A stretch of 64,000 nucleotides of DNA from Lolium rigidum (GCF_022539505.1 NC_061514.1:33695769-33759768); one strand, 5' to 3'. Positions 47,163 to 59,284 are shown, numbered from the stretch's first letter. Translations and numbers: made by a program. The notes: generated by a model not told the origin, from the sequence alone.

Positions 47163-49072
47163 ATGGCCCGGCCTCGAAAGGAGGCTATCCACCTGCGGAG
47201 CGCGTTGGAGGCGGGCGCGACATCAAGGCGGCTAGGGTTAGCCGCACGGGGACGATGTAGAGCTGCGACAGTACTGGACGGCGGCGATAGCAAGAGAGGG
47301 AGGAGACGGGGAGTAGCGGGAGTTCATCAGCGCGGCGGCCGGTGATGGGTGCGGCGGTGGTGGCGGAAGAAAGGCGACGGAGTCACGGAGGAGGAAATAT
47401 CCGAGCGTGGTTTCAGCGCCTTTCACGAAAGGAAAAAAAACCTGTAGGTGGAGTGGAGGAGGAAAGAAAACCGGTGGAGTGCAGGCAAGTACGACGCCGG
47501 TGCGCCGTCAGCGGCGGCGTCTGCCGAAGGGGGGCGCGTCGCGGATCACGGGAGGGCCAAGGAGGAGGTGCGCCGCTGCGGAGGATTCCGTCTCCACCGC
47601 GATGGCTGCAGCTGCGCTAGGGTCTGTTGACATGGGATTCCTTGATTTGGTTTCGGTTGATGGGATTCGTTTTGATTTGGAGACGTGCGGTGGAAGGGTA
47701 AAATGGTCATATGAAAAATATGTAGGACGAAACATTTGACCGGAGGAAACAGAATAAATTCCTCCTTTTTTTATTAGACTAGGAAAATTGCCCGTGCGTT
47801 GCAACGGGAAACATAAAAATCATATTTAAAAAACAAATGTTAGCGTGACCCAAAATTTTGTCCCCAAACGTCCCAAACGGATGAGAGGGACTTCATTTCA
47901 TGGGCTTCTTTATCGGCAAAACGGGCTACACTTCGTCTCTGAGAACATATCCTCGCCAGTTAGCCATACCGATCAGAAAACAAGTAGAGTTAACAGGGTC
48001 AAAGCCACGAACGAAAATGGAACCAACAAACTAAAACGGGTGAAACCAAGAAAACGTGGATTCATCCTTTTCACATTTTTTATTATTAGGTCACCGGATT
48101 CTTGTTTTAATTTTAGTCATCACACATTTGCTATGAGATAATACAAAATATTTTTACGAACCACAGAGCTTCTTCCCAACAAGATATATAAAAACAATGC
48201 AAAATCTGACGATAAAATGAGCCACAAATTGAGAATTAAGCTGAAACCCCTCTTGCTGCGTTTTTCTCCTGGCTTTCGAAAATTTGAGTATTTGCCTCTA
48301 TTTACACACATCGAGAAGGGCATAAGAAGAATTGTGGGATAAAGGCCAGAGATGCAAGCAGTAACAAGCAAACATGCACATCCTCATGGTTTCATGGAGC
48401 TTCAACGCTGTAACAAATTAATGCTCTTCTAATTTACTGAATCGCTGCCTGCAGGATGACGCGAGGGATTGGACGACGCTAGCCCTGGTGATGGAGGCTG
48501 CTTGCGAGCGTACGTTGCATCAAGCCAAGAGGTGAGCATCTAGAACATGAGGTCATGACATGCACGTCCTCGCGGAGCTTCCGTATGCTAGCGCTGCCTG
48601 CATTACTATGTACAGGTTCAGTATCAGATGAGCTTTCTCCCGAAGGTCTTCATTGGTGCACCGCTCCATGCCCGTCGTCGTCTCATTGTACCTGAAATTC
48701 GGCGACGTACGCGAGCTCACCAAGAAGCACGACTTCAGTTGCGTGACCCGGTCGTGGAGCCTAGCGTGCGAGTCCTGGTTGGCTGTCGGCAACGCTCATG
48801 TTCGCGCTAGATATGGTGCATGCATGGCATGGTGACAGAGAGAATAACTTGGAGAGAGCTCGTGTCATTGGCCATGGCCTATCTCAGTACGGTCTCCATG
48901 AGACATGGTCGTTCTCAGCACCATAGATGTTTGCAACCGCTAGAACTGCTGCTGGATGGAGTCGTCTTCAAGTTCATCTCCCCCGCCGGCAAGACAACCG
49001 CCGCCTCCTACAGCCGACCTCACAACACCCCGGTAGCTAGTTTCCTCTCCCGTGGCGCCGCGACGTTCTCTG

Positions 49073-49924
49073 CAGGGGCGGATCCAGGATTTGAGCATCG
49101 GGGGGGGGCGGGCGACAAAAACATTTACCATAAGAGAGATACATCACGAAAAAATAGCAATTCTTATAAGTATATTACGGATATCCTAGTGTAACAATAT
49201 ATTGGATCAGGGACTGAATCATTATGTGCGGCAGGTTGTGTTGTAACTGACTGATTAGTATTTTCAGTTGTAGAGTTGGAGGTTAAACCAACAGACTTGA
49301 AAAAACTACTAATTGGTGGTGTCTTCCTCTTCATGACTAGCAGTTCTACGGTAGAAAAATCAGTAAGCTATTATAACTAGCAAATCAAGCTAGTACATAC
49401 AATTAGTAGATTCAGTAATTAAACTAGCACCTAGTTGTCGAACAAGAATATGACGAATACCTTTGGAGACTTGGAGTGATCAGGTTAGGAATTAGTTAGG
49501 AGTGCCGGCAGGTTGTAGTCGACTAGTCGTCGTTCCGTCGTCGTCGAGTCCTGGCTGTGGCAACTGCCGACGGTCAATGAACGAAACAGCGGGCCGGCGG
49601 CTGGGCAGCAGGCGAGGAGACGATCGTGTAGATCGGATCGTGTAGATTAGCAAACCGATTCGAACGGAGCAAAGAATACGTGCACGTTTTGCCTGTACGT
49701 GCATCAATCGTGGCTTTTGGGACCTTGCATTATAGCTTTAGGCTTGGCCCAAGAGAGCACGCTGGAAGAGGATAAAAATTATATAACTAGGCCTCGTGCT
49801 AATGGCCGGAGAATTAAGCCTAATACACCTACGTATAAGTACTGGCCCCTGCTACATCTTGATGGGGGTGGCCGAAGCATGGGGGTGGCCTGGCCACCGC
49901 TCGCCCCCCCTGGATCCGCCTCTG
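49073..49924. mobile_element. 852-bp non-autonomous hAT-like element
   Basis: The ends CAGGGGCGGATCCAGG and, inverted, CAGAGGCGGATCCAGG are flanked by the exact 8-bp duplication GTTCTCTG (49065-49072 and 49925-49932). G/C tracts follow both ends (GGGGGGGGCGGGC and GCTCGCCCCCCC). There is no transposase. It is nested in the larger hAT-bounded block. Confidence 0.85.
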
Positions 49925-52900
49925 GTTCTCTGGCTATTCCCGTTTTCTCGAGAGACCGACGGATGAAGGCTGCTGAATTAAACTGGCAGTGGACGCCGCC
50001 TCAGAAGAACCTGCTGGTCGGCAACGGGACAAGCTCAGTCGCGCGCAGAGGAGCTAGGCTATGGCGTCGCATCTAGCCGGCTAGCATAAATTAAAGTATA
50101 TCTGCCCCGTCGAACTTCCTCGCCATCGGCTAGCTGCACGACGATTTCCACGAAGCCTACTACGTCGACCGTCGCCGAGGGACGGGATCCCCTGCTCTCG
50201 ATCCCTTATTGGCTTCTGCCGTTCGACCAGGTGATGTACGATTTGATAGGGGTCGTGTAGATTATATATGGTTGGAGGATTACGACCTTTGATCCCAAGA
50301 GGTCCGCGTGGTCTATTATTTGGCGAAGAGTCGTATGTGTCGTGGATTTTTAATTGGTTCAGGCAGGTTATCCTAAACCGTATCAAGGTAGAGTTAGTTT
50401 CCTTCGAGGCTTCCACAGCATCTTTATCGAGAGGGAACTACAACGGACGAAGGCGCACTTCACGGCGGACGAAAGCGTAAAGCGACGGACCAAACCAAGG
50501 AAACGTTAGCTCCTTTATTATTAGGTATAGATAACTAGAGCCGGCCCTGTTATAACCAGGCAGTAACTTACTCAGTGTTTTCCTTCGGTTAAGTAGAATT
50601 CAGTGGCCGAGGAAAGCAACATGTGTGCATACCTTTTCAAAATTTGCAAAGCAACTACCATCGATCACAATTAGGAATCAGCAAGATGTTTTTGCATCTA
50701 TTAGGACTGTTGATAGATAGATTGCCACCACAGGTTCATGTATTGAATTTAATTGTCAGCAGCTCACAGGTTACTACAGATTCATATCAACATGATAAAA
50801 GTACAAACCCTTTTTGTTGGTTGTGTAGCAAAAAGGCAAAAATGTATGACATATTTTCTACGGAACAGTAGGATTACTTTTGATAAACATATTTTACCAA
50901 TTTGTTTGGCTTGCGATCTCCAACTGAACCAACTTGACCATGTAGTTATAAGAGAGGGCTTGTACCTGAGCACATATAATCCAGGTTAAACATAAGGAAG
51001 GAAAGTAATCGCAGTACTTTTAGTAAGTGTGTGCAAATTACAGCGGAGCCTATTGTTCGTTCATGGCTGCACAATGTTACTATGCACACAGAGTTCACGA
51101 AAACAAATGTCGACCATAATATATCTCAGACTACATCCTGAAAACAAATACAATGTACTTGGATACAAATGAAATTGTTAGAAAGAGGTGACATGTCACA
51201 CAATGAGTTTGTATAAATTTTACCGATTAACTCGCTCCACATTTCCCTGCAAAAAAAAAAGCTCGCTCCACATGAGCCTGGATACACTGGCTTCCGCTGG
51301 TCCACTGCAGCCACCTTTTTTAATGAGAAAAAAATTAGAGACAGCTTCGGATAGATTTTCCCTGCTAATTATCATATGCATTTTTTTCTCAAGTTCATTT
51401 AGGATCCGGCTAACATTCTGTACCCAGGACTATCAGCAACCAACCTTTTGTGCCCTTGTTCACAACGTGCTAGCCATAAAGATGACAAAGCCCTTGTTCT
51501 TGCTGCTGCAAACACTCCGTTGCTATTGGATTGGGTAGAGAACATCTGTCAATTATTCATGTGCCCGATCTTAAAGGCACGCAATGCATGTTCAAGGTAA
51601 TGAATTGGCAAAAGACAAACTTCAGTTTACTTCTGCCCTGACTGGACATTGCTACAAACTTCAGCTAGCATTGACATCATTACTAAGTTCAGTTAACTCA
51701 ACTTCAGGTCAATCTCGGCGGCACCCCTCACAGCCTTAGGGAAACCAATTTCGAGAGCTTGGCTGCAAAGGAATTGAGAGTTGGGTCCTCACATCGACCT
51801 GATCCTTTCGTGCATCAATTCTGTAAGTTGGAGAAAGCACTTGAACATTTTTAGTCCCTCTACATTTATTCATTGTTGTTCTGATTTCACAAAGAGTTGG
51901 TTAAATTGCTGATTCATTTCTTGAGCAAGTAGAAAACAAAATGCTTGGAAGCAATGACCATCGCAATCAAAAGCAATGACCCCTTGCAAATTAGTCAATG
52001 CTTGCGGTTTCTTCGGACGAGCGATGCATGGGATTTTTTTCATGAGAAATAATGCCACCATGCATTTTAGTAAATCCGGTGGAAATGAATTATTTAAATC
52101 TCGTAGATGATATATCAAATGGTAAAACAGAATATCATCATTATTTTTGTGCGGAACAATAGAAGTCTGAATACTTTATTATTTGTTTTACACGACATTT
52201 CTAACCTGTACCACCTTCTAGGAGAGTTACAAAGAAAGTTTATGAAGATATTAGCCATGCATATTAAGCTGTGGGAATGTCTGTTTTGCAAATATCCAAA
52301 AAAAAAAAATTAACTGCTTACATATTCAAATGTATATTGCACTTCCATGTAGGCATAGTTATTGAAGCAGTGACAACACATGCGAAGATAGATCAGGGCA
52401 GTAGATTGTTGATGGAAGAAAATCAGATGGAAAGATGAGTTTTTCTCTTTTGTATATCAATAGCAATAGCAATGAAGACATTGTAAGAGGTAGGGACGAG
52501 AAATAATTCTCACGGATCAGTCAGCGAGGATGCCTCGGTAGATAACATCTCCATTCCTAGTATCTCAGATTCGTCCAGAAATAATTCTTCCGGCTGTTTC
52601 CCATGATCTGTTGTACATGTGCAACTCCTCAACGTTGCGGAATCTAACATGAGAGAAATGATTATCCATGAACTGGTTAATGATCTACCACAGTTTTGAT
52701 GCAGGAGAGATTTCGTGGTTACCTGGTGATTGTAGGAGGCAAGGCGGCGGGAGCCGGGACAAGTGACAGTGCCATCACCCTCTTGAGTCGGGGTGACGGA
52801 GAATGCATCAAGTCGCCATGAGTCGGGGTCACGTGGAAGGATCGAGCAGGGGTCTAAGGCGACATATGCTGTTAGGACGGTAATGCTGGAAGTAATTTTT

Positions 52901-53254
52901 GGTGGAAGTAATGGTGGTTGATGATGGCAATAAGGGTAGGGGTTGGCCGTGATTTTGGAACCAGGTAACCACGAGCATTAACTGAGGATGGTTGAAACTG
53001 AGCTATGTTTGAGGAATTGATGTTGGCTGACGAGCGGAGAGGGTACCATGGATTAATTGGGCTTGTTGGGTTTGGCCCACATAGGTTGGTGAGGGGCGAT
53101 TCTAGATCAGCTGACGAAGGTTTGACGAAGGAACGGCGGACCGCCTGATGACGGAACTCGTTTCCCCTTTTTAAGTAGTAGAGAAAGTAGAGAAATTTTA
53201 TGTGTATTTTTCTACCTTGGCCCGCCCATAATTTTGATCGTAGCTCCGCCACTG
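49925..53254. other. Right part of the hAT-bounded segment, no supported gene
   Basis: Mixed composition with many short frames and no domain I can identify. A stretch around 51720-51830 (minus) is open over some tens of codons and may be exon-like. The end at 53200-53254 carries the element terminus. Confidence 0.3.
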
Positions 53255-53262
53255 CTGTATAC

Positions 53263-53681
53263 TATATAATTGACAAAGTCCAGAACTGTTTTCAATTTCG
53301 TTGAAAACTTTTTTTGAAAGCAACTTCGTTCAAAAAAACCTATACAGAGTATATATGATTTTTGGAATTGTTTTCGGCTATGGATAAGATATCGATATTG
53401 GATACCGAACGCTCCGCATATGCCAAAGCGAGCCCACGTGACTCGACCCCAGTCGGCAACGGCATTGGCCACTCGATCACACTGGACTTGCTTCGCCTCA
53501 TCGTCTCCTCCGTCCTGCTCGTCGACGGACACCTGCCGTGCCCGGTGCCGCCGCCCGCTCGTCGTTTCCGCGGCCGTCGCCGTCCACACCAACCAGCCTC
53601 CTTCCCCTCACCACCGTGCCGCGCTCCTCAGTCCTCTCCAACTTCGACCCACACACAAACACAGCACCAAGCCCCACCACC
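53263..53681. other. PTOX 5' flank
   Basis: AT-rich up to about 53400, then GC- and C-rich, as expected for a grass promoter and 5' leader. The frames overlapping it are compositional shadows. Confidence 0.45.
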
Positions 53682-56012
53682 ATGGCCGGGGTCGCCTCAG
53701 CCTCCGCGTCTCCTATCCCCGCCGCCCTCTCGTCCAGTCCCGCCGGACGCTCTCCCGCCTCCTTCCTCCCCGTCCCGCCACGCGCCCGCCGCCCCGTCGT
53801 CCTCGTCTCCGGGTAACCCGCTCGACTCGATCTTCCTCCTCGCCACACACACATCTCTCTCTCGCTCGGCCCGCTGCAACTCTGGCTTGCCCTGCTGCGC
53901 AGGAGGAGGAGGTTCCGCGCGGAGGCGACGCAGCGGGAGAAGGTGAGGCAGGAGGAGACCGTGGTGGAGGAGTCCTTCCCCGTCAGGGAGGCGGAGGGCC
54001 CTCCGGAGGCGGTGGCTCTCACGGACGACGACGACTGGGTCGTCAGGCTCGAGCAGTCCTTCAACATCTTCCTCACGGTGAGTGATCAATCAGTGTTACA
54101 GCACAGCAGGCAGCTGACTGCAGGCTCCCGATATAGATTTGGGCTTCAGATTTTACGCGTGTCTGAACTCTGAACATGTGCTTGTTCTACGTCTTGCTGT
54201 GGGCTTCCCCGCAGGATTTCATCATCGCGATACTTGATCTTCTGTACCGTGACCGCGACTACGCCAGGTTCTTCGTGCTCGAGACCATCGCCAGGGTGCC
54301 CTACTTCGGTGAGGCTCTCGACTTACATGCTCACGATAGCATGTACTCTAGGTCACTCAAGTTTGTGGTACAGATCTCGCATACCGTTTAGTGCCTCTGT
54401 TTTTGTTGAGCAGCATTTATATCGGTGCTTCACTTGTACGAGACCTTCGGCTGGTCGAGGAAAGCGGATTATATCAAAGTGCACTTTGCTGAAAGCATGA
54501 ATGAGTTCCATCATCTCTTGATCATGGAAGTATGTTCTTAATCATTATACATATTTTTTTTATGCCCTGTTTTCTTCCTAGCCATTAACCTGAGCTCGAG
54601 ATATCGTTCTGTGTTGGATTGCGGTTATGCATATTTCTTACTTTCTTCCTCCTCTCGGCTCATATCAGGAGTTGGGTGGCAACTCTGAATGGATTGATCG
54701 CTTTCTTGCGCGGTTTAGTGCCGTTTTCTACTACTTCATAGCTGTTGGCATGTACATGCTGAGCCCAAGAATGGCATGTGAGTACAGATATTAGTTCCGA
54801 TTATGAAGTATCTGTTTCTCTTTTGTTACTGTGCTTTCATGATGATAATGCTTGAACTCGGTTATCTTATTATATACAGACCACTTTTCTGAGTGTGTTG
54901 AGAGGCATGCATACTCAACTTATGACAAGTTCCTTAAGGTCAATGGAGGTAAGACAACCTTACTGGGCTAACTATTCTTCCTGATGTATATGAATTGATA
55001 ACTTGTACAATAGCTAACCATCACCTTCAGTGCTATGTGTTTTGATTAAATTGTATACCTATGATTTTATGGAATAACAGTAGCCTGGATATCAGATATT
55101 AGCTGACATAGCCAAGTTGGTTGCCTCTTGTTTCCCTTGTTTGAACTACCTCCTGTTCATAATTTATTGAGCCTATTACATAGTAGTTTTGTTGTCTACC
55201 TACCTGGGCTCCATTGAACGCATGTTTGCTTTCCTGTGATGACAACTTCCAATTCCATAATGCACACTACTTTCCTCTTTTTTCAACAGATCAGTTGATA
55301 AAACTACCAGCTCCAGAGGCAGCTATAAACTATTACATGAATGAGGATCTTTACCTATTTGGTAGGCCCTTACTTGAACATGTTTATCTTAAGGCTTTAT
55401 ATTAACCATTAATATCTATGCTTATTGCTTTCATGGCTTATATCCTCAGATGAGTTTCAAACATCAAGAGCCCCAAGTTCTAGGAGGCCTAAAGTTGGTA
55501 TAGTTCTTTCTGGATCTTGATTCTTGACTGTTTCACTGAGTTAACTTTTTCAGAATGTCTGGGTTTAACAAGTTTAATGTTGCTTGGGAAATTAGTTTCA
55601 CTGATTCATCTGATTAGGTCATGAGTTCATTGCTGGAACGTATAATATAAGACCCATCAAATCACTGTCATGATTCGTTTCAGCAGATTGTTACCTGATC
55701 ACTAGCTCCTGCTCCTGGAACTTCGGTTTTAACTGTCTGTACTGATAACATAGCACGTATAAACGAGAAGTTGGATTTTCTTCTGAATGCTTTCGCTATA
55801 AAGAGTATGTGTGTTCTAACAGGTTCCCATATACCATTGCAGATAACTTGTATGATGTATTCATCAATATACGTGACGACGAGGCAGAGCATTGTAAGAC
55901 GATGGCGGCCTGTCAAACACCTGGAAGTATCCGCTCTCCTCATTCCACGGAGAGCCGCATAGAAACTGATCGTGAAGATTCTGTAAAAAATTCTCTTGCA
56001 AATGAAGATTGA
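53682..56012 (+). CDS. PTOX: Plastid terminal oxidase (PTOX, IMMUTANS-type plastoquinol oxidase)
   Basis: PTOX oxidises plastoquinol and reduces oxygen to water in plastid membranes, supporting carotenoid synthesis and redox balance. Nine exons in phase: 53682-53812, 53903-54077, 54215-54308, 54414-54529, 54669-54777, 54880-54948, 55290-55361, 55450-55497, 55843-56012 (327 residues). The Ser/Ala/Pro-rich N-terminus is a chloroplast transit peptide. [13 protein letters not shown] begins the conserved core. The diiron ligands are present: Glu in [13 protein letters not shown], the first ExxH in NEFHHL, Glu in SECVERHA, and the second ExxH in DDEAEHCK. Exon 8 ([16 protein letters not shown]) is the short PTOX-specific exon absent from mitochondrial AOX. 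The start ATG follows a CCACCACC context just before the transit peptide. A partial copy lies 5 kb downstream. Confidence 0.95.
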
Positions 56013-56593
56013 CCGGTTGTACCTCCGCACTAGAACATCACACACTTTGTATAGACATCAGCCAGACTTCCTACTTGTGAATCTTTCATATTAGAAATAG
56101 GTAATAACAGTGCATCACAGATTTCAAAGCGAGGAATCTGCACAGTGGGTCAAGCATTAATGCATGCCGTGGACGTTGTAATCCGATGCTTTAGTCAAGC
56201 TTATGTGTTCTGTATTTCACATTAATGCAGTCCATGCTGATCAACATGTCTCAACTCTATCAATGATAGAATCATATTCTCATGTAAACGCTGTAATATT
56301 GAAATCCTGATTAGGGTGTGGAGACCCTCCAGGTTATCTTTTTGGCGCAAAGATTGTGCTATTAATTATAACAGGTTCACAGCTGCTCCAACTTAGCACC
56401 ACTTGGATATGCACTCAGGCCATAGTGTAGTTGTGAAGCTGCTAGGAACAGTTGGAGATTCACCTTCAGGACGTAACCTTGGAGATTCACCTTCAGGAGG
56501 AGGCAGGTTCCCGTTGATTTGCAGAAACAAATGAGGAGCCTTCACAGGATTTTGTGTTCTATTGCCCTCAACGGCTGAGTCTTATTGACATAC
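56013..56593 (+). repeat. PTOX 3' flank, shared with the second copy
   Basis: The 3' untranslated and flanking sequence matches 61166-61718 with small indels and ends in the shared block TTTGTGTTCTATTGCCCTCA at about 56550-56570. That point is the right edge of the PTOX segmental duplication. Just beyond it an ABCC exon begins. Confidence 0.7.
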
Positions 56594-56703
56594 CTGAAGA
56601 GACTCTGCATCGGTTGAAATCAAATTTGTTATCCTCCCAGAAGCAAACTTCTTACGACTATCATTAGTCAGTCGCAAGGACTTGCGGAAAACAGCAGCAA
56701 TCT
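56594..56703 (-). pseudogene. Orphan exon of an ABCC (MRP-type) transporter
   Basis: A 110-bp exon with an AG acceptor and a CAG|GTATGT donor (minus strand) encodes [20 protein letters not shown] followed by [15 protein letters not shown]. This is the segment of the first transmembrane domain conserved in plant ABCC1/ABCC2-type vacuolar conjugate pumps. No neighbouring ABCC exon is visible, so it is a stray gene fragment left by the rearrangement next to PTOX or carried by a transposon. Confidence 0.75.
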
Positions 56704-57132
56704 GTGGGAAAACAGAAAAAAAAAAGTCACAAACCTATAAAACTGATGAAGTGATGCCTAAAACATAATGAAACTCAGCATGTCGAGATCGACGCTGCAC
56801 GCGCGAGCGGAGAGGCCCCGCCGCCGCCGTCCGCCGCACGGGCTTCGCCCGACGGTTTCCTCCGGCGGCGGCGCGGCGAGAGGGGCTACAGGGAGGGTGG
56901 GCTGCGGCGCGGTGGGGCTCGGGTTTCCCCCGAGCCGCCGCCAGAGAGGAGCGACGCGGGGGTCGGGAGGTGGTGTTTTTCGTCGAGAAAGAAAGTAATG
57001 GCTGCAGTTTGAAGAACCCCGTTTCTTAGTTTGATCTCCTATGCGCCTGGATCTGCACGCCGGCGGCGGCGGCGAGAGGGAGGAGGCGGGAGGGAATCTC
57101 GGGAGGAAGAGGAGGGAATGAAAGTTGCCTGG
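56704..57132. other. GC-rich unassigned stretch
   Basis: The 56790-57110 part is very GC-rich with GGC/GCC runs and CT/GA-rich ends, like a grass first exon or leader. Its open frames show only Arg/Gly/Pro-rich content. It lies downstream of the stop codon of the minus-strand membrane-protein gene. Confidence 0.35.
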
Positions 57133-58560
57133 TCAGATCCAGGAGTCGGAGAAGATGCTAGGCCAAAACAAACGTAGAGATGTCCCTCCTACAAGGAGAA
57201 GAGCCATTGTCCTGACGACGCTGCTTCGCACAGTCAGACAAATCAAGAAAAGCGATGACCCAACAACCAAGTATGTTGTCTGCATTTATCAGGTGTTGGT
57301 AGATGGCCAAGTGCATTTATCTTTTGGTCGTTGTTTTAGTCCTCATATGATTGGTAGATGGGATGAGCTTTGCAGCTTGTTACTTCCCATCTCCCTGTCT
57401 GATGAAATGGATATTCCAGTGTGGGTTTTTGAGACCTCGGGGGTTTATTCGGTCAAATCTTTTTACCGCATTGTTAGTGATGGAGGTATTAGAGTTCCTC
57501 ACCTTGCTGCTATTTGGAAGATTCAAATTCCCGGCCGTGTGCATGTCTTCCTCTGGCTTCTGTTCCAAAATAGACTTCTCACTAGAGATAACCTTGCAAA
57601 GCGCCGGCATGTTCATGATCTCTCGTGTTTATTCTGTGATGATCCGGAAACGAGTATACATTTGTTTTTCGACTGTGTGGTTGCGAAACAGACTTGGAAA
57701 ATGATTAGGGAAACTTTTCCATGCATTCATATGGTTGATTTTAATTCCTTGTATAACATCTGGTTATCAAATGATCCCATGGCTAGTATTATTACTGCCT
57801 CTTTTCTGTGGTCCTTATGGAAAATTCGGAATGATATGCATTTCCAGGGAAGAAAGTGGTCGAGCCTGCTGCTGGTTTGGGATCGTGCAACTTCAATGCT
57901 ACGGAGCTGGGCGCCTTTGCTCAAGGAATCGAACTCTCGGTTGATGGACAGAAGCTTGCGTCTGCTGGATATCAAGAGGGGAGAATTACTGCGGATTGCT
58001 TAGTGGGTGTAGCAACGGATGCAGAGTGTCGACAGTTCCTGATCGCCAATACCAATTGGTACAGGCCAGAATAGTTTTGTACTTTCCTAGAGCTTGCTTG
58101 ACGTTCATTGCATCTTATGAACTTGTATCGAAATTTTATGTAATCTTTGCTGGAGGGTTGCTCTGACTCCTCCCGGATGCTACTATGATACCTTGGCTTC
58201 ATTGTAATAAAATGGGGCTGTGGGGGGGGGGGGGGCTTTGGCCCCCCTGTTTTTCTAAAAAAAGTATGTTGTCTGCGAGTAGTTTCCAAGCTGACTCGCC
58301 ACGAGTACGGGCAGCCCGCCGGCTGCCATGGCGAAGGTCGCCACGGCCTCCTCGGCTATCAGGTCCAAAAGAACACAGCTGGGCAGAGCGATGTCACATG
58401 CCAGGATCGCGCTAGTTGTCTTGAGAACGGTGAGAAGTAAGGCGAGAAAACCGACTCTGTAAAGTAGTGTAAGATCGTCACTGGACTCCACCAACGCAAA
58501 GCCCACAGCCAATACCCCACCAACAAAATTCGTCACGAATATTTTTGCAAAGTTCATCAC
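57133..58560 (-). pseudogene. Small multi-pass membrane protein gene split by a LINE
   Basis: Coding sequence runs from the ATG at 58560 to 58264, is interrupted by the LINE, and resumes at 57270 to a stop at 57133. The two parts are in the same frame once the insert and one copy of its target duplication are ignored: 99 plus 45 residues. The product has several hydrophobic stretches (NFVGGVLAVGFALV, LYRVGFLALLLTVLKTTSAI, AVATFAMAAGGLPVLVAS, and LVVGSSLFLICLTV after the insert), so four membrane helices are likely. I do not know the function. No stop or shift is seen in either half, so the insertion may be recent. With the LINE present, translation would end soon after QTTYF. Confidence 0.75.
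57284..58261 (+). mobile_element. 5'-truncated LINE inserted in the membrane-protein gene
   Basis: The insert is flanked by AAGTATGTTGTCTGC (57269-57283 and 58262-58276) and ends with a short poly(A). It encodes the C-terminal end of LINE ORF2: FWSLYSV-like decay, then ETSGVYSVKSFYRI, IWKIQIPGRVHVFLWLLFQN and a zinc-binding CLFCDDPETSIHLFFDC, the zf-RVT region. A poly-G tract lies in its 3' end near 58222. Truncation at the 5' end and the target duplication are typical of target-primed insertion. Confidence 0.9.
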
Positions 58561-59284
58561 GATCGAAGTCCAGAAGGATCAAGGCGAGAAGATCAAATCA
58601 TGGCTTTGGTTTGGATGGATCAAAGCTTTGGATGGAAAGTGAAGGGTGTGAGCTTCGATGGAAAGAGAAATGCAAGTGTTAATTTTTGGATAGATCAAAG
58701 TGGGTGTGAGACTGGCTGCCGCGGTTGTAGTTCTTGGGATAGATAAGGATCGGTAGATGGTACTGCAGGTCTACTACTGTAATTCCTGGACTAGACTAGA
58801 TATAGAGGCACTCTTCGGTAGATCAAGGCTCTTCTTCTCATGTCTGAGAAGCGGTGTTCACCCAAAAAAAAAACTTTTATAGGCATAGAGCTACTTTGAG
58901 AAATACATAGGACTTGGCACCCCCGGAAAATACCCAGATGCACCCGGGTGCCAGTGCACCCGGTTTTTTCAAAATTGGAAAAAAATCTACTTAAAAGTTT
59001 CAAAAAAAATTGAAGTAATTTTTTGCATGTACATATTATGCTGATCCTTACTTCTGTAAGTTTGCACGAAAAAATTCGATTGTATGTGACATACAAGAAA
59101 ATGACAAAATGTTCAAATGACACTATAATGGTTGGTGAGGTACTTGTAACAACCCAGAATTTTCAAAATTCAAAAGCATCATGCATTCATTTCATTCATA
59201 CATTTTGAGAGCAATATAAAGTAAACAAACCCTAAAAACCTAAAACCCTAAAAGTTCTATTTGCAAAATATTGCCGCGTGCGTG
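58561..59284. other. Flank of the membrane-protein gene and transposon remnants
   Basis: The first 250 bases probably include the promoter and leader of the minus-strand membrane-protein gene. The 58880-59130 part, with CACCCGGGTGCCAGTGCACCCGG and runs of TTTCAAAA, resembles a common grass MITE-type sequence. The 59150-59260 part (GTAACAACCCAGAATTTTCA, repeated CCTAAAA) resembles retrotransposon-derived sequence. It ends at the left breakpoint of the PTOX copy. Confidence 0.4.

Larger units (their letters stand above)
41737..53254. mobile_element. 11.5-kb segment bounded by hAT-like termini
   Basis: The left end reads CACTGGCGGAGCTATG and the right end, on the opposite strand, CAGTGGCGGAGCTACG, which agree at 14 of 16 bases. 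Both ends have an inner GGGCGGGCC in inverted orientation. The 8-bp sequence CTGTATAC lies immediately outside both ends (41729-41736 and 53255-53262), the duplication length of hAT transposons. The interior is mostly AT-rich with GC-rich islands near 41900-42110, 47050-47640 and 48630-49060, and another hAT-like element at 49073. I found no transposase frame, so this is a large non-autonomous element, perhaps one carrying captured gene pieces, or an old element enlarged by later insertions. Confidence 0.7.

Noticed and set aside
48470..48840. Possible pentatricopeptide-repeat fragment
   Set aside because: A few PPR-like phrases occur only by switching frames. No complete 35-residue unit could be read.
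53362..54089. Long Pro/Ser/Arg-rich frames on both strands at PTOX exons 1-2
   Set aside because: They cover GC-rich leader, intron and exon together, while the PTOX frame explains the conserved residues.
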